From Inquilinus sp. Marseille-Q2685 (GTDB lineage: Bacteria > Pseudomonadota > Alphaproteobacteria > DSM-16000 > Inquilinaceae), in the NCBI RefSeq assembly GCF_916619195.1, contig NZ_CAKAKL010000007.1, positions 124,001-188,000 on the forward strand: a stretch of 64,000 nt of DNA, in the 5' to 3' direction. A model generated the notes under the pieces. That model made no database searches. It had not been told where the DNA came from and saw only the letters and a program-made list of their open reading frames with translations. How positions within the stretch are numbered: position 1 is the stretch's first letter; every line of letters begins with the position of its first letter. Positions 25,636 to 33,879 of this stretch are shown in pieces. The position numbers and the translations under genes are program-made.

Positions 25636-25806
25636 ATGACCGTGTCGCATCACCACCCCGCCCATGCCGCCCGCCGGGCCGGGGAGATCGGGCCGTCGGC
25701 CCTGGCCGCGCCGGTCGGGGCCCGCCTGCTCGTCGCCTTCGCGCTGATCGCGGTGCTGTGGCTGGCCGTGGCCTGGGCCATGGGCTGGTTCGGGGGCGCG
25801 GCATGA
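25636..25806 (+). CDS. 56-residue His-rich single-span membrane protein
   Basis: A small gene whose TGA overlaps the znuC ATG by four bases. The N-terminus MTVSHHHPAHAARRAGE is His-rich and the C-terminal half (about 30-52, ARLLVAFALIAVLWLAVAWAMGWF) is one hydrophobic span. The frame is uninterrupted and lies directly after the Zur-like box, so it is likely the first gene of the znu transcript. The family is not known to me; a metal-sensing or ZnuB-associated role is a guess. Confidence 0.65.
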   Translation: MTVSHHHPAHAARRAGEIGPSALAAPVGARLLVAFALIAVLWLAVAWAMGWFGGAA

Positions 25807-26555
25807 CCAGCGCGACGGGCCGCATCCGCCTCGCCAACCTGACCGCCGGTTACGAGCGGCACCCGGCCGTGCACCATGTCGACGGCAGCTTCGAGCCGGG
25901 CACGCTGACCGCCATCGTCGGCCCGAACGGCGCCGGCAAGTCGACCCTGCTGAAGACCATCGCCGGCCTGCTGGCGCCGCTGTCCGGCCATGTCGACCTG
26001 GGCGGCCTGCGCCGGCGCGACATCGCCTATCTGCCGCAGCAGGCGGAAATCGACCGCAGCTTCCCGATCTCGGTCGCCGACACCGTGCTGCTGGGCGGCT
26101 GGGCCCGGACCGGGATCTTCGGCGGCGCCTCGAAGGAGCTGCGCCGCCGCGCCGCCGAGGCGCTGGAGGCGGTCGGCCTCGGCGGCTTCGAGGCACGGCC
26201 GATCGGCAGCCTCTCGGCGGGCCAGTTCCAGCGCGTCCTGTTCGCCCGGCTGCTCTTGCAGGACGGGCGGGTGATCATGCTGGACGAGCCGTTCACCGCG
26301 CTCGACGCCAAGACCACGCGCGACCTGGTCGACGTGGTCCGGCGCTGGCACGGCGAGGGCCGGACGGTGATCACCGTGCTGCACGACCTGGACCAGGTGC
26401 GCGAGGTCTGTCCGGACACGCTGCTGCTGGCCCGCGACCCGATCGGCTGGGGCCCGACCGGCGACGTGCTGTGCGCCGAGAACCTGCTGCGCGCCCGCGC
26501 CATGGCCGAGGCCTGGGCCGACCGTGGCGAAGCCTGCCGGCGGAGCGCGGCGTGA
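25803..26555 (+). CDS. znuC: zinc ABC transporter ATP-binding protein
   Basis: A 250-residue cytoplasmic ATPase of high-affinity zinc import. The start MTSATGRIRLANLTAGY overlaps the small-gene stop. Seen: Walker A GPNGAGKSTLLKT, Q-loop AYLPQQAEIDRSFPISVADTV (typical of Mn/Zn importers), signature LSAGQFQRVLFARLL, Walker B VIMLDEPFTALD and H-loop VLHDLDQVRE. It is coupled to znuB by a TGATG junction. Confidence 0.95.
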   Translation: MTSATGRIRLANLTAGYERHPAVHHVDGSFEPGTLTAIVGPNGAGKSTLLKTIAGLLAPLSGHVDLGGLRRRDIAYLPQQAEIDRSFPISVADTVLLGGWARTGIFGGASKELRRRAAEALEAVGLGGFEARPIGSLSAGQFQRVLFARLLLQDGRVIMLDEPFTALDAKTTRDLVDVVRRWHGEGRTVITVLHDLDQVREVCPDTLLLARDPIGWGPTGDVLCAENLLRARAMAEAWADRGEACRRSAA

Positions 26556-27427
26556 TGGCGGTGTGGTATTTCCTGGTCACGCCCTTCCTCGACTACGCCT
26601 TCATGCAGCGGGCGCTGGTGGCCTGCCTGGCGCTGGCGCTGGGCTGCGGCCCGGTCGGGGTGCTGCTGGTGCTGCGGCGGATGAGCCTGGTCGGCGATGC
26701 CATGTCGCATGCGGTGTTGCCGGGCGCGGCGGTCGGATTCCTGGTGTCCGGCCTGTCGCTGTGGTCGATGGGGCTGGGCGGGCTGATCGCCGGCCTGGCC
26801 GTCGCGCTGCTGGCCGGCGCCGTCACCCGGATGACGGCGCTGCGCGAGGACGCCGCGTTCGCCGCCTTCTACCTGATCGCGCTGGCCTCGGGCGTGCTGA
26901 TCGTCTCGACCCGCGGCAGCAATGTCGACCTGATCCATGTGCTGTTCGGCACCATCCTCGCGGTCGACGACGCGGCGCTGCTGCTGATGGCCGGGATCGC
27001 CACGGTGACGCTGATCACCCTGGCGCTCTTGTACCGGCCCCTGGTGGTGGAATGCTTCGACCCCGGCTATCTGCGCATGGTCGGCGGCGTCGGCGCGCTG
27101 GTCCACTTCGCCTTCCTGGTGCTGGTGGTGCTGAACCTGGTCGGCGGCTTCCAGGCGCTCGGCACGCTGATGGTGGTCGGGCTGATGATGCTGCCGGCGG
27201 CGGCGGCGCGGTTCTGGAGCCGGTCGCTGTGGTCGCTGTTCGCCTGGGCCGCCGGGATCGCGCTTCTGTCCGGCTATTCCGGCCTGCTGGTCTCCTATCA
27301 CGGCAGCCTGCCCTCCGGCCCCAGCATCGTGCTGACCGCCGGCGGCTTCTACCTGCTGTCGCTGATCTTCGGGACGCATGACAGCCTGCGGGCCCGATAC
27401 CTGCCCACCGCGCATTTCGCGCACTGA
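26555..27427 (+). CDS. znuB: zinc ABC transporter permease
   Basis: A 290-residue inner-membrane permease of the ABC-3 family with about eight segments. Start MAVWYFLVTPFLDYAFMQRAL; a GTG one codon earlier is possible. Motifs typical of the family are RRMSLVGDAMSHAVLPGAAVG (residues around 40-60) and LGTLMVVGLMMLPAAAARF. It lies between znuC and znuA, which completes the importer. Confidence 0.95.
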   Translation: MAVWYFLVTPFLDYAFMQRALVACLALALGCGPVGVLLVLRRMSLVGDAMSHAVLPGAAVGFLVSGLSLWSMGLGGLIAGLAVALLAGAVTRMTALREDAAFAAFYLIALASGVLIVSTRGSNVDLIHVLFGTILAVDDAALLLMAGIATVTLITLALLYRPLVVECFDPGYLRMVGGVGALVHFAFLVLVVLNLVGGFQALGTLMVVGLMMLPAAAARFWSRSLWSLFAWAAGIALLSGYSGLLVSYHGSLPSGPSIVLTAGGFYLLSLIFGTHDSLRARYLPTAHFAH

Positions 27428-27447
27428 ACTCCCAACGGAGCCATCGC

Positions 27448-28395
27448 ATGAGGATACCGTTCCGTGCCGGCCTGATCGGCCTGTCCCTTGCCGCCCTGTC
27501 GCTGCCCGCGACGGCGGCGGAGAAGCTGTCGGTCGTGACCAGCATCACCGTCCTCGCCGACATGGTGCGGCAGGTGGGCGGCGACGATGTCGAGGTCCGC
27601 AGCCTGGTCGGGCCCAATGGCGACGCCCATGTCTACGAGCCGACGCCCCAGGACGCCCAGGCGGTCACGAAGGCCGACCTGATCGTGGTCAACGGGCTGG
27701 AGCTCGAAGGCTGGATGGACCGGCTGGTCACGGCCTCCGGCACCAAGGCCAGGATCGTGGTCGCCAGCCAGGGGATCGCGACCCTGCGCGCCGAGGAGGA
27801 AGGCCACGAGGCTCACGAAGCCCATGACGACCACGCGGGTGAGGATCACGATCACGATCACGGCGGCCTCGACCCGCACGCCTGGAACAGCGCGGCGAAC
27901 GGCGCGATCTACGCCGCCAACATCGCCAAGGCGCTGGAGGTCGCGGACCCGGCCCATGCCGCAGCCTACCAGGCGAACGGCGCCAAATACGTCGCCGAGC
28001 TGAAGGATCTCGACGCCTGGGCCCGGCGCGAGGTGGCGACCATTCCCGAGGGCAAGCGCAAGGTCATCACCAGCCACGACGCCTTCGGCTATCTGGGCGC
28101 CGCCTACGGCATCGAGTTCCACGCCCCGGTCGGCTTCTCGACCGAGAGCGAGGCCTCGGCCGGCGACGTCGCCAAGCTGATCGACCAGATCAAGCACGAG
28201 CACATCAAGGCGGTGTTCATCGAGAACGCCACCGACCCGCGCCTGGTGCAGCAGGTGGCCAAGGCCTCCGGCGCGCAGATGGGCGGCGAGCTCTACGCCG
28301 AGGCGCTGTCGACCGAGGACGGGCCGGCTTCGACGTATGCGAAGATGTTTCAGTATAACATTTCATCCCTGGTCGCGGGGATGAAGCAGAACTGA
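27448..28395 (+). CDS. znuA: zinc ABC transporter substrate-binding protein
   Basis: A 315-residue periplasmic zinc-binding protein. A signal peptide of about 24 residues (ending TAAE) is followed by cluster 9 motifs: GDAHVYEPTPQDA with ligand His61, a His/Asp-rich loop at about 120-138 that is diagnostic of zinc rather than manganese binding, DPHAW with His144, and TSHDAFGYLG with a third His. It is the last gene of the znu operon and is followed by a hairpin. Confidence 0.96.
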   Translation: MRIPFRAGLIGLSLAALSLPATAAEKLSVVTSITVLADMVRQVGGDDVEVRSLVGPNGDAHVYEPTPQDAQAVTKADLIVVNGLELEGWMDRLVTASGTKARIVVASQGIATLRAEEEGHEAHEAHDDHAGEDHDHDHGGLDPHAWNSAANGAIYAANIAKALEVADPAHAAAYQANGAKYVAELKDLDAWARREVATIPEGKRKVITSHDAFGYLGAAYGIEFHAPVGFSTESEASAGDVAKLIDQIKHEHIKAVFIENATDPRLVQQVAKASGAQMGGELYAEALSTEDGPASTYAKMFQYNISSLVAGMKQN

Positions 28396-28406
28396 GGCTG
28401 GATCAG

Positions 28407-28434
28407 AGGCCCGGCGCGACCATCGCCGGGCCTT
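28407..28434 (+). terminator. GC-rich hairpin after znuA
   Basis: AGGCCCGGCG and CGCCGGGCCT form a perfect 10-base-pair stem with a seven-base loop, 12 bases after the znuA stop. The T-run is short, so termination may be weak or partly Rho-assisted. Confidence 0.7.
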
Positions 28435-28519
28435 CCGCGTCGGGTCTTCTCCGAAAACCGCGTCGCTCTGCGGCGGAGACTAGGATAAAATTCGCCCGCT
28501 CTCGGGGGAGAGACGGGTC

Positions 28520-29665
28520 ATGCGCAGCCTGGAGCAGTTCTCCAGCCTGGTGGCGGGCATCTATGATGCGGCGCTGGAGCCGTCGCTTTGGCCGGATGTA
28601 CTCGAGCGGATCGTCCGGGCGACCGGCTTCAATTCCGCCGGCCTGATGCTGATGGACGCCAACTCCCGGCGGATGACCTATCACACGCGCCTCGATGCCG
28701 ACGCGATCCGCAGCTACGACAGCTATTATGGCCGCGGGGACCCGGTGGCGTTGGCGCTGGAACGCTCCCCGATCGGCGTCATTCAGCCCATGGGCGGCTT
28801 GGTGCCGTGGCCGCAACTGCTTCGAGCCGAGGTCTATAGCGACTGGGGCGCGCGCCATGCTCTGAGGGACGGGGTGTTCGTCAACCTCCTGCGCGAGGGA
28901 TGCGACGTCCATCCGCTCTGCTTGCTCCTGGACCGGCGGACCGACGGGATCGAGCCGTCGGCGCTGCAGGGGCTGCAACTGCTGCTGCCGCATCTGCGGC
29001 AGATGGCCCGCCTTCAGCGCAGGATCCGCGGGCTGAGCCGTGAGCGCGACGACGCTTTCCATAGCTTCGAAGCGATCCAGCACGGCATTGTGCAGCTCGA
29101 TTCCACCGGCCGGATGATCTTCGCCAATGCGGTCGCCCAGGCCCTGCTGCGCCGGTCGGACGGGCTGTCGATCCGCCCGGGCGGCAGGCTGCAGGCCGCG
29201 ACGGCCGCCGATCATGCGGCCCTGCAGGCGTTGATCGGCCATGCCATTGGCCAAGCGGCCGGCGGCAGCCTGTCGATCGGCCGGCCCTCCGGCCGCCGGG
29301 CGCTGGCCGTGCATGTGCTGCCGGTGGGGCCGGCGACCGCGGCCGGGGCAGGGCAGTCCCGGACGACGGCGCTGGTCGTCATCGCCGATCCGGACAGTGA
29401 GCCTGAGACCTCGCAGACGATGCTGCGGCAACTGTTCGGCTTCACCAATGCGGAGGCGGCCGTTGCCCTGCGCATCCTGCCGGGCCGGGGCTTGCAGGAG
29501 GTGGCGGACGACCTGAAGGTATCGCTGGCGACCGTCCGGTCGCATCAGCAGCGGGTGTTCGAGAAGACCGGCACCCGGCGACAGGCGGAGCTGGTGCGCC
29601 TCCTGCTGCAGGCCCAGGCCGGGGTGATGCCGCGGATCGGGGCGCCCGCGCCGCCCGACGCTTAA
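28520..29665 (+). CDS. LuxR-family transcriptional regulator
   Basis: A 381-residue DNA-binding protein. The C-terminal LuxR helix-turn-helix is clear: LFGFTNAEAAVALRILPGRG, LQEVADDLKVSLATVRSHQQRVFEKTG, RRQAELVRLL. The N-terminal 300 residues lack a receiver or AHL-domain signature and probably hold a PAS/GAF-like sensor (GIVQLDSTGRMIFANAVAQ at about 188-206 is PAS-like). The target and ligand are unknown. Its stop codon and the convergent TIGR01620 stop share the same TTAA. Confidence 0.88.
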   Translation: MRSLEQFSSLVAGIYDAALEPSLWPDVLERIVRATGFNSAGLMLMDANSRRMTYHTRLDADAIRSYDSYYGRGDPVALALERSPIGVIQPMGGLVPWPQLLRAEVYSDWGARHALRDGVFVNLLREGCDVHPLCLLLDRRTDGIEPSALQGLQLLLPHLRQMARLQRRIRGLSRERDDAFHSFEAIQHGIVQLDSTGRMIFANAVAQALLRRSDGLSIRPGGRLQAATAADHAALQALIGHAIGQAAGGSLSIGRPSGRRALAVHVLPVGPATAAGAGQSRTTALVVIADPDSEPETSQTMLRQLFGFTNAEAAVALRILPGRGLQEVADDLKVSLATVRSHQQRVFEKTGTRRQAELVRLLLQAQAGVMPRIGAPAPPDA

Positions 29666-30687
29666 TCCTTCCCCTTCGGCGCGGCCTCGGCCCCGAAGAT
29701 CGCCTTGGCCAGGCTCATCGTGCCGGGCGGGGTGTCGCGCAGATAGGGCAGGGGACGGCACACCTTCATCGCGGCGACGCCGATGCGGACGCTGAGGATG
29801 CCGTTGATCGCGCCCTCGCCGGCGCGGCGGCCGAAGGCGCGGAGCAGGCCGGCGCCCAGGAAGTCGCCGAGATAGTCGTTGGCGGCCTCGATGCCGCCGG
29901 CGATCAAGAGGGTCGTCGCCACCCGCCGGACCAGCGACAGGGTCGCGAACAGGCCGGGGCGGAAGCCCTGGATCTCGGCGATCCGCCGGATCATCCGCAG
30001 GTTCAGGGCACCTGACGCCACCATGTCGACGACGGCGAAGGGCGTGACCGTGGTGATCAGCGCCGTGCGCCGCGCCGTGGCGGCGATGGCGGCGCGGCAG
30101 GCGGCGTCGATCGGGCGCTGGGCGTGCAGCTCCAGGAGGCCGATCAGCTCCGCCGGGTCGCGCAGCTCGTCGCGCTCGCGCTCCAGCCGCGCCAGACCGT
30201 CGGCCGCGGGACCGTCGGCATGCAGCCGGCGGAAGCGGGCGATCACGGCGTCGGCCGCTTCCGCGTCGCCGCCCGCCGCCGCCCGGCCCAGGCTACGGAT
30301 CTCCTCGACCCGGCCGAGCCGGCGCGGCGCCAGCAGCTCCCACCCCGCCCAGACCAGGATGCCGGCCCCGGCCACGGCCAGCAGCGCCAGCGTGACGGCC
30401 TGCAGCGGCCCGCCCCGGCTCAGCAGATCGGTGACCAGCCGCTCGACCCACAGGCCGATGCCGAGACCGACCAGAGCGATCAGCGCGCCGAAGGCGATGC
30501 GCAGGGCGACGCTGCCGGGGCTGCGGCGGCGGCGCAGCCCGGGGTCGACGGCGTCGGGCGCGGCCGGGACCGGCGCATCTTCGACCGGCACCGCCTCGGC
30601 CTGGTCGAGCGCGAAGACGGCCGGCGCGCGGCCCCGGTCGCGCTCCGGTTCCGGCGGCTGGTCGAGGATCAAGGGCGGACGGCTCAT
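29662..30687 (-). CDS. TIGR01620/DUF697 family membrane protein (YcjF-like)
   Basis: A 341-residue inner-membrane protein. Two hydrophobic stretches lie at about 58-80 and 93-115 (IAFGALIALVGLGIGLWVERLV and LALLAVAGAGILVWAGWELL), and the C-terminal part with PFAVVDMVASGALNLRMIRRIAEI and RVGVAAMKVCRPLPY is the DUF697 signature. It overlaps the upstream YcjX gene by four bases, which is the conserved ycjX-ycjF order. The function is unknown, possibly envelope stress related. Confidence 0.92.
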   Translation of the reverse strand: MSRPPLILDQPPEPERDRGRAPAVFALDQAEAVPVEDAPVPAAPDAVDPGLRRRRSPGSVALRIAFGALIALVGLGIGLWVERLVTDLLSRGGPLQAVTLALLAVAGAGILVWAGWELLAPRRLGRVEEIRSLGRAAAGGDAEAADAVIARFRRLHADGPAADGLARLERERDELRDPAELIGLLELHAQRPIDAACRAAIAATARRTALITTVTPFAVVDMVASGALNLRMIRRIAEIQGFRPGLFATLSLVRRVATTLLIAGGIEAANDYLGDFLGAGLLRAFGRRAGEGAINGILSVRIGVAAMKVCRPLPYLRDTPPGTMSLAKAIFGAEAAPKGKD

Positions 30688-32057
30688 GACAGATCCTCCC
30701 CGATCAGGAACTGCAATGCCCCGTCCAGGCGGATATGCGGCCAGGGCTGGCCGTCGGCGCCGAGATCCGCCGGCGGCAGGAAGCGCTGGGCGCCGAAGCG
30801 GCCGCCGCCGCGGGCCTCTCGCAGGCTGCGCGGCAGGGCGCCGGGATAGGCCGCGACCGGCTTGCCGCCCGGCTCGATCACGCCGGCGACGCAGCGCAGC
30901 GTCTCGCCCTCATGCTTGACGTCGACCTCGCGGGTGGCGCGCAGCGAGGCGATCGCCATCGATCGGGCGGTGGCGCCCTGGAAGGCGGTGCGCCGCACGC
31001 TCTGCTGCAGCAGCTCGTCCATCAGCCCGACCAGCGGCTCATGGCCTTCGCGCGGCAGGTGGTCGGCCTTGGTGGCGGCGAACAGGACGCGGCGGATGCG
31101 CGATTCGAACGGCCACAGCCAGTTGATGCCGCCGGTCTTGAAGCAGGTCAGGATGTCGTCCATGGCGCGGCCCAGATCCTCCAGGCTCTCAGGCCCGGCA
31201 GCGAGATGGGCCAGCAGGTCGACCAGCACGATCTGCCGGTCCAGCCGGCTGAAATGGTCGTTGAAGAAGGGGCGGATCACCTTGGCCTTGTAGGCCTCGA
31301 ACCGCTCCTCCATCAGCCGCCACAGCGACCCGCGCGGCGTCTCGCGCGGCCGCGGCAGCGGGCAGAAGGTGAGGGCGGGGGATCCTTCCAGGTCGCCCGG
31401 CAGCAGGAATCGGCCGGGCTGCAGCCGGCTCAAGGGGACCGCATGGGTGCGGCAGCCGCGCAGATAGTCGGTGTAGAGCCGCGCCGCTTCGATCGCGTCG
31501 GTCTCCTTGGCCGGCCCGGCGGGATCGAGCCGGGCAATCGCGTCGCGCCAGGCCTGGGACAGCGGCGCCCGGACCCCGGTCGCGGCCAGCACCAACGTCT
31601 CCTCGGCCCAGGCGGCGTAGTCTCGCTCCAGGAGCGGCAGGTCGATCAGCCATTCGCCCGGATAGTCGAAGATGTCGAGATGCAGCACCTGGTCGCCCAG
31701 GAAGCTGCGCAGCCCGCTCTTCGGTGCGAAGCGCAGCGACAGGCGCAGCTCGGCGACGTTGCGGGTGCCGGCCGGCCAGTCCGGATGCCCGCCCGCGCCC
31801 GTCAGGCGGGCCACGGCCTCCTCATAGGGGAAGCGCGGCAGCTCCAGATGCGGCTGCGGCCGCAGCACGGCCGCGCGCAGCCGGTCCTCGGCCACGGCGT
31901 CGAGCAGCCCGAAGCGCCGCGGATCGGTCAACCCATGCACCAGCGCGGCGATGAACACCGATTTGCCGGAACGGCTCAGCCCGGTGACGCCGAGGCGGAT
32001 GCGACGGTCGAACAGCTCGCCGGCCCGATCGAGAAGGTCGGTGGGGAACAGCTCCAT
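30684..32057 (-). CDS. YcjX family GTP-binding protein
   Basis: A 457-residue P-loop protein. The Walker A GVTGLSRSGKSVFIAALVHG lies at about 23-42. Further family motifs are LDIFDYPGEWLIDLPLL (G3-like), FFNDHFSRLDRQIVLVDLL and FAATKADHLPREGHE (NKxD-like, TKAD). YcjX proteins are dynamin- or AAA-related stress proteins, often in the phage-shock neighbourhood, but no psp genes are visible here. Coupled to the DUF697 partner. Confidence 0.93.
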   Translation of the reverse strand: MELFPTDLLDRAGELFDRRIRLGVTGLSRSGKSVFIAALVHGLTDPRRFGLLDAVAEDRLRAAVLRPQPHLELPRFPYEEAVARLTGAGGHPDWPAGTRNVAELRLSLRFAPKSGLRSFLGDQVLHLDIFDYPGEWLIDLPLLERDYAAWAEETLVLAATGVRAPLSQAWRDAIARLDPAGPAKETDAIEAARLYTDYLRGCRTHAVPLSRLQPGRFLLPGDLEGSPALTFCPLPRPRETPRGSLWRLMEERFEAYKAKVIRPFFNDHFSRLDRQIVLVDLLAHLAAGPESLEDLGRAMDDILTCFKTGGINWLWPFESRIRRVLFAATKADHLPREGHEPLVGLMDELLQQSVRRTAFQGATARSMAIASLRATREVDVKHEGETLRCVAGVIEPGGKPVAAYPGALPRSLREARGGGRFGAQRFLPPADLGADGQPWPHIRLDGALQFLIGEDLS

Positions 32058-32206
32058 GAACGGGCGGCGGACTCCGAGGGCCGTGGGATCGACAGCCTAG
32101 CGCATGTGCGGATGCGACGTCTCCGCTTCAACCCGCGCATGGGCGACGGGTTGCATCTTCGGCCGCAATCCGCCATTGCTCGACGGTCGCGCCGGGTGGG
32201 TGAGCG

Positions 32207-32995
32207 GTGTTCTTTTTCCTGTCGAAGCTGATCTGGTTCTTCATCCAGCCGCTCGGCCTCGTGCTGTTGGCGCTGCTGCTGGCTGCGGCCGGCTTCCTGT
32301 ATCGCCCGCGGCGCCTGGCCCGGCGGCTGGTGATCGCGCTGACCCTGGCCTTCGCCGCGGTCTGCCTGCTGCCGGTCGGCGATCTGGTGATGCTGCCGCT
32401 GGAGAACCGCTTCCAGAAGCCGGAGCGGCTGCCGGCGACGCTGGAGGGGATCATCGTCCTGGGCGGACCCGAGCAGCCGACGCTGTCCGGCGCCCGCGGC
32501 GAGCCAATGCTGGGCGGTGCCGCCGAGCGGCTGTTCGCCGCGCTCGACCTGGCCCGGCGCTTTCCGGAGGCGCAGGTGGTGTTCTCCGGCGGGCTGGGCG
32601 ATCCGTGGAACGGCGTCCCGCCGCAGTCGGACATCTTCCGCGACACCATGCTGATGGCCGGGCTGCCGGAGCAGCGGATGGTGCTCGAAGGCCAGGCCCG
32701 GAACACCGACGAGAACGTGCTGCTGCTGAAGCAGATGCTGCAGCCCCAGCCCGGGCAGAACTGGGTGGTGGTCACCAGCGCCTATCACATGCCGCGGTCG
32801 ATGGGACTGTTCGCCAAGGCCGGCTGGAAGGTGGTGCCATGGCCGGTCGACTATCGCGGCCTGCCGCCGATGCTGCTGCCGCGGCCGGACCTGGTGGAAC
32901 AGGTCGAGGTGCTGAACATCGCGGTGCACGAATGGATCGGCCTCGTCGCCTATTGGGCGACGGGTCGCATCGACACGCTGTTCCCCGGACCGTGA
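32207..32995 (+). CDS. YdcF/ElyC-family (DUF218) protein
   Basis: A 262-residue membrane protein with two N-terminal spans (about 5-27 and 38-58), followed by a DUF218 domain with GIIVLGGPEQPTLSGARGEP, QVVFSGGLGDPW, ENVLLLKQML and NWVVVTSAYHMPRSMGLFAKAG. The GTG start at 32207 fits the first span. ElyC relatives affect peptidoglycan or lipid-carrier metabolism, but the role here is not known. Confidence 0.92.
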   Translation: MFFFLSKLIWFFIQPLGLVLLALLLAAAGFLYRPRRLARRLVIALTLAFAAVCLLPVGDLVMLPLENRFQKPERLPATLEGIIVLGGPEQPTLSGARGEPMLGGAAERLFAALDLARRFPEAQVVFSGGLGDPWNGVPPQSDIFRDTMLMAGLPEQRMVLEGQARNTDENVLLLKQMLQPQPGQNWVVVTSAYHMPRSMGLFAKAGWKVVPWPVDYRGLPPMLLPRPDLVEQVEVLNIAVHEWIGLVAYWATGRIDTLFPGP

Positions 32996-33038
32996 TCCCG
33001 CGGCTATAGCTGGGGGTACCGCTGCCCGGAGGACCCCA

Positions 33039-33677
33039 GTGGCCACCCCCGATTTCCCGCCCGAGTTCCGCGACCGCTTCGCCGAGCTGCTGCGCTGGCG
33101 CCGCGACGTACGCCGCTTCCGCCGCGACCCGCTGCCGCCGGGGCTGCTCGACCGGCTGCTCGACCTCGCCTGCCTGGCCCCCTCGGTCGGCAACAGCCAG
33201 CCCTGGCGTTTCGTCCTGGTCGAGGACGAGGTGCGGCGGGCCGCGGTGCGGGCGGTGTTCAGCCGCTGCAATGCCGATGCCGCCTCCGGCTACGAGGGCG
33301 AGCGCGCGGCTCATTACCGCCGGCTGAAGCTGGCCGGGCTGGAGGAGGCGCCGGTGCAGCTCGCGGTGTTCTGCGACCGGTCGACCGGGCAGGGGCACGG
33401 GCTCGGACGGCAGACCATGCCGGAGACGCTGGACCACTCCGCGGTCACCGCCATCCACACGCTGTGGCTGGCCGCGCGGATCGAGGGCGTCGGGCTCGGC
33501 TGGGTCTCGATCCTGGAGCCGCAGGCGGTGGCGGCGCTGCTCGACGTGCCGCCGGACTGGCACCTGATCGGCTATCTCTGCCTCGGTCTTCCGGAGTCGG
33601 AAGAGCCGGTGCCGGAGCTGGAGCGCGAAGGCTGGCAATCCCGCCTCGGCGCCTGCCGCACGGTTCTGCGGCGATAG
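33039..33677 (+). CDS. bluB: 5,6-dimethylbenzimidazole synthase
   Basis: A 212-residue flavin-destroying nitroreductase-fold enzyme that makes the lower ligand of vitamin B12 from reduced FMN. Diagnostic motifs: RRDVRRFRRDPLP, APSVGNSQPWRFV, and GLGRQTMPETLDHSAV. Start is GTG at 33039 with AGGA upstream. No cobalamin riboswitch is seen ahead of it. It implies B12 is made or remodelled, in keeping with the cobalt genes at 60-61 kb. Confidence 0.95.
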   Translation: MATPDFPPEFRDRFAELLRWRRDVRRFRRDPLPPGLLDRLLDLACLAPSVGNSQPWRFVLVEDEVRRAAVRAVFSRCNADAASGYEGERAAHYRRLKLAGLEEAPVQLAVFCDRSTGQGHGLGRQTMPETLDHSAVTAIHTLWLAARIEGVGLGWVSILEPQAVAALLDVPPDWHLIGYLCLGLPESEEPVPELEREGWQSRLGACRTVLRR

Positions 33678-33705
33678 TCGTCCGGCTTGACATCGGAGCT
33701 GTCGC

Positions 33706-33733
33706 TTGACGACTGTATCGACGAGGATACAAA
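33706..33733 (+). promoter_or_regulatory. promoter with embedded inverted repeat, sugar ABC/SIS operon
   Basis: TTGACG (33706-33711) and TACAAA (33728-33733) are spaced by 16 bases. Between them the perfect repeat TGTATC-GACGAG-GATACA (33714-33731) would cover the polymerase site, a good position for a repressor. The start codon of the binding-protein gene lies about 150 bases downstream. Confidence 0.6.
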
Positions 33734-33879
33734 TGTTTAGAAGTGGCGCGGCCAAGGCCTTCGCCATGCAGGCGGAGTATCGCGACCGTGCGATGAAGAG
33801 CATCGTTCAACGAACGGGCAGGAGAACCGCCCGGCTGGCAGCAGCCGGGTATGACATGTCAGAAAGGGAGGCCAACCTC

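Noticed and set aside
32996-33038. A cobalamin riboswitch ahead of bluB
   Set aside because: The spacer is only 43 bases and lacks the B12-box and aptamer core seen at 61395-61530.
33706-33879. A 58-residue N-terminal extension of the sugar-binding protein
   Set aside because: The stretch covers the promoter and repressor-like repeat, and a strong ribosome site plus signal peptide start at 33880.
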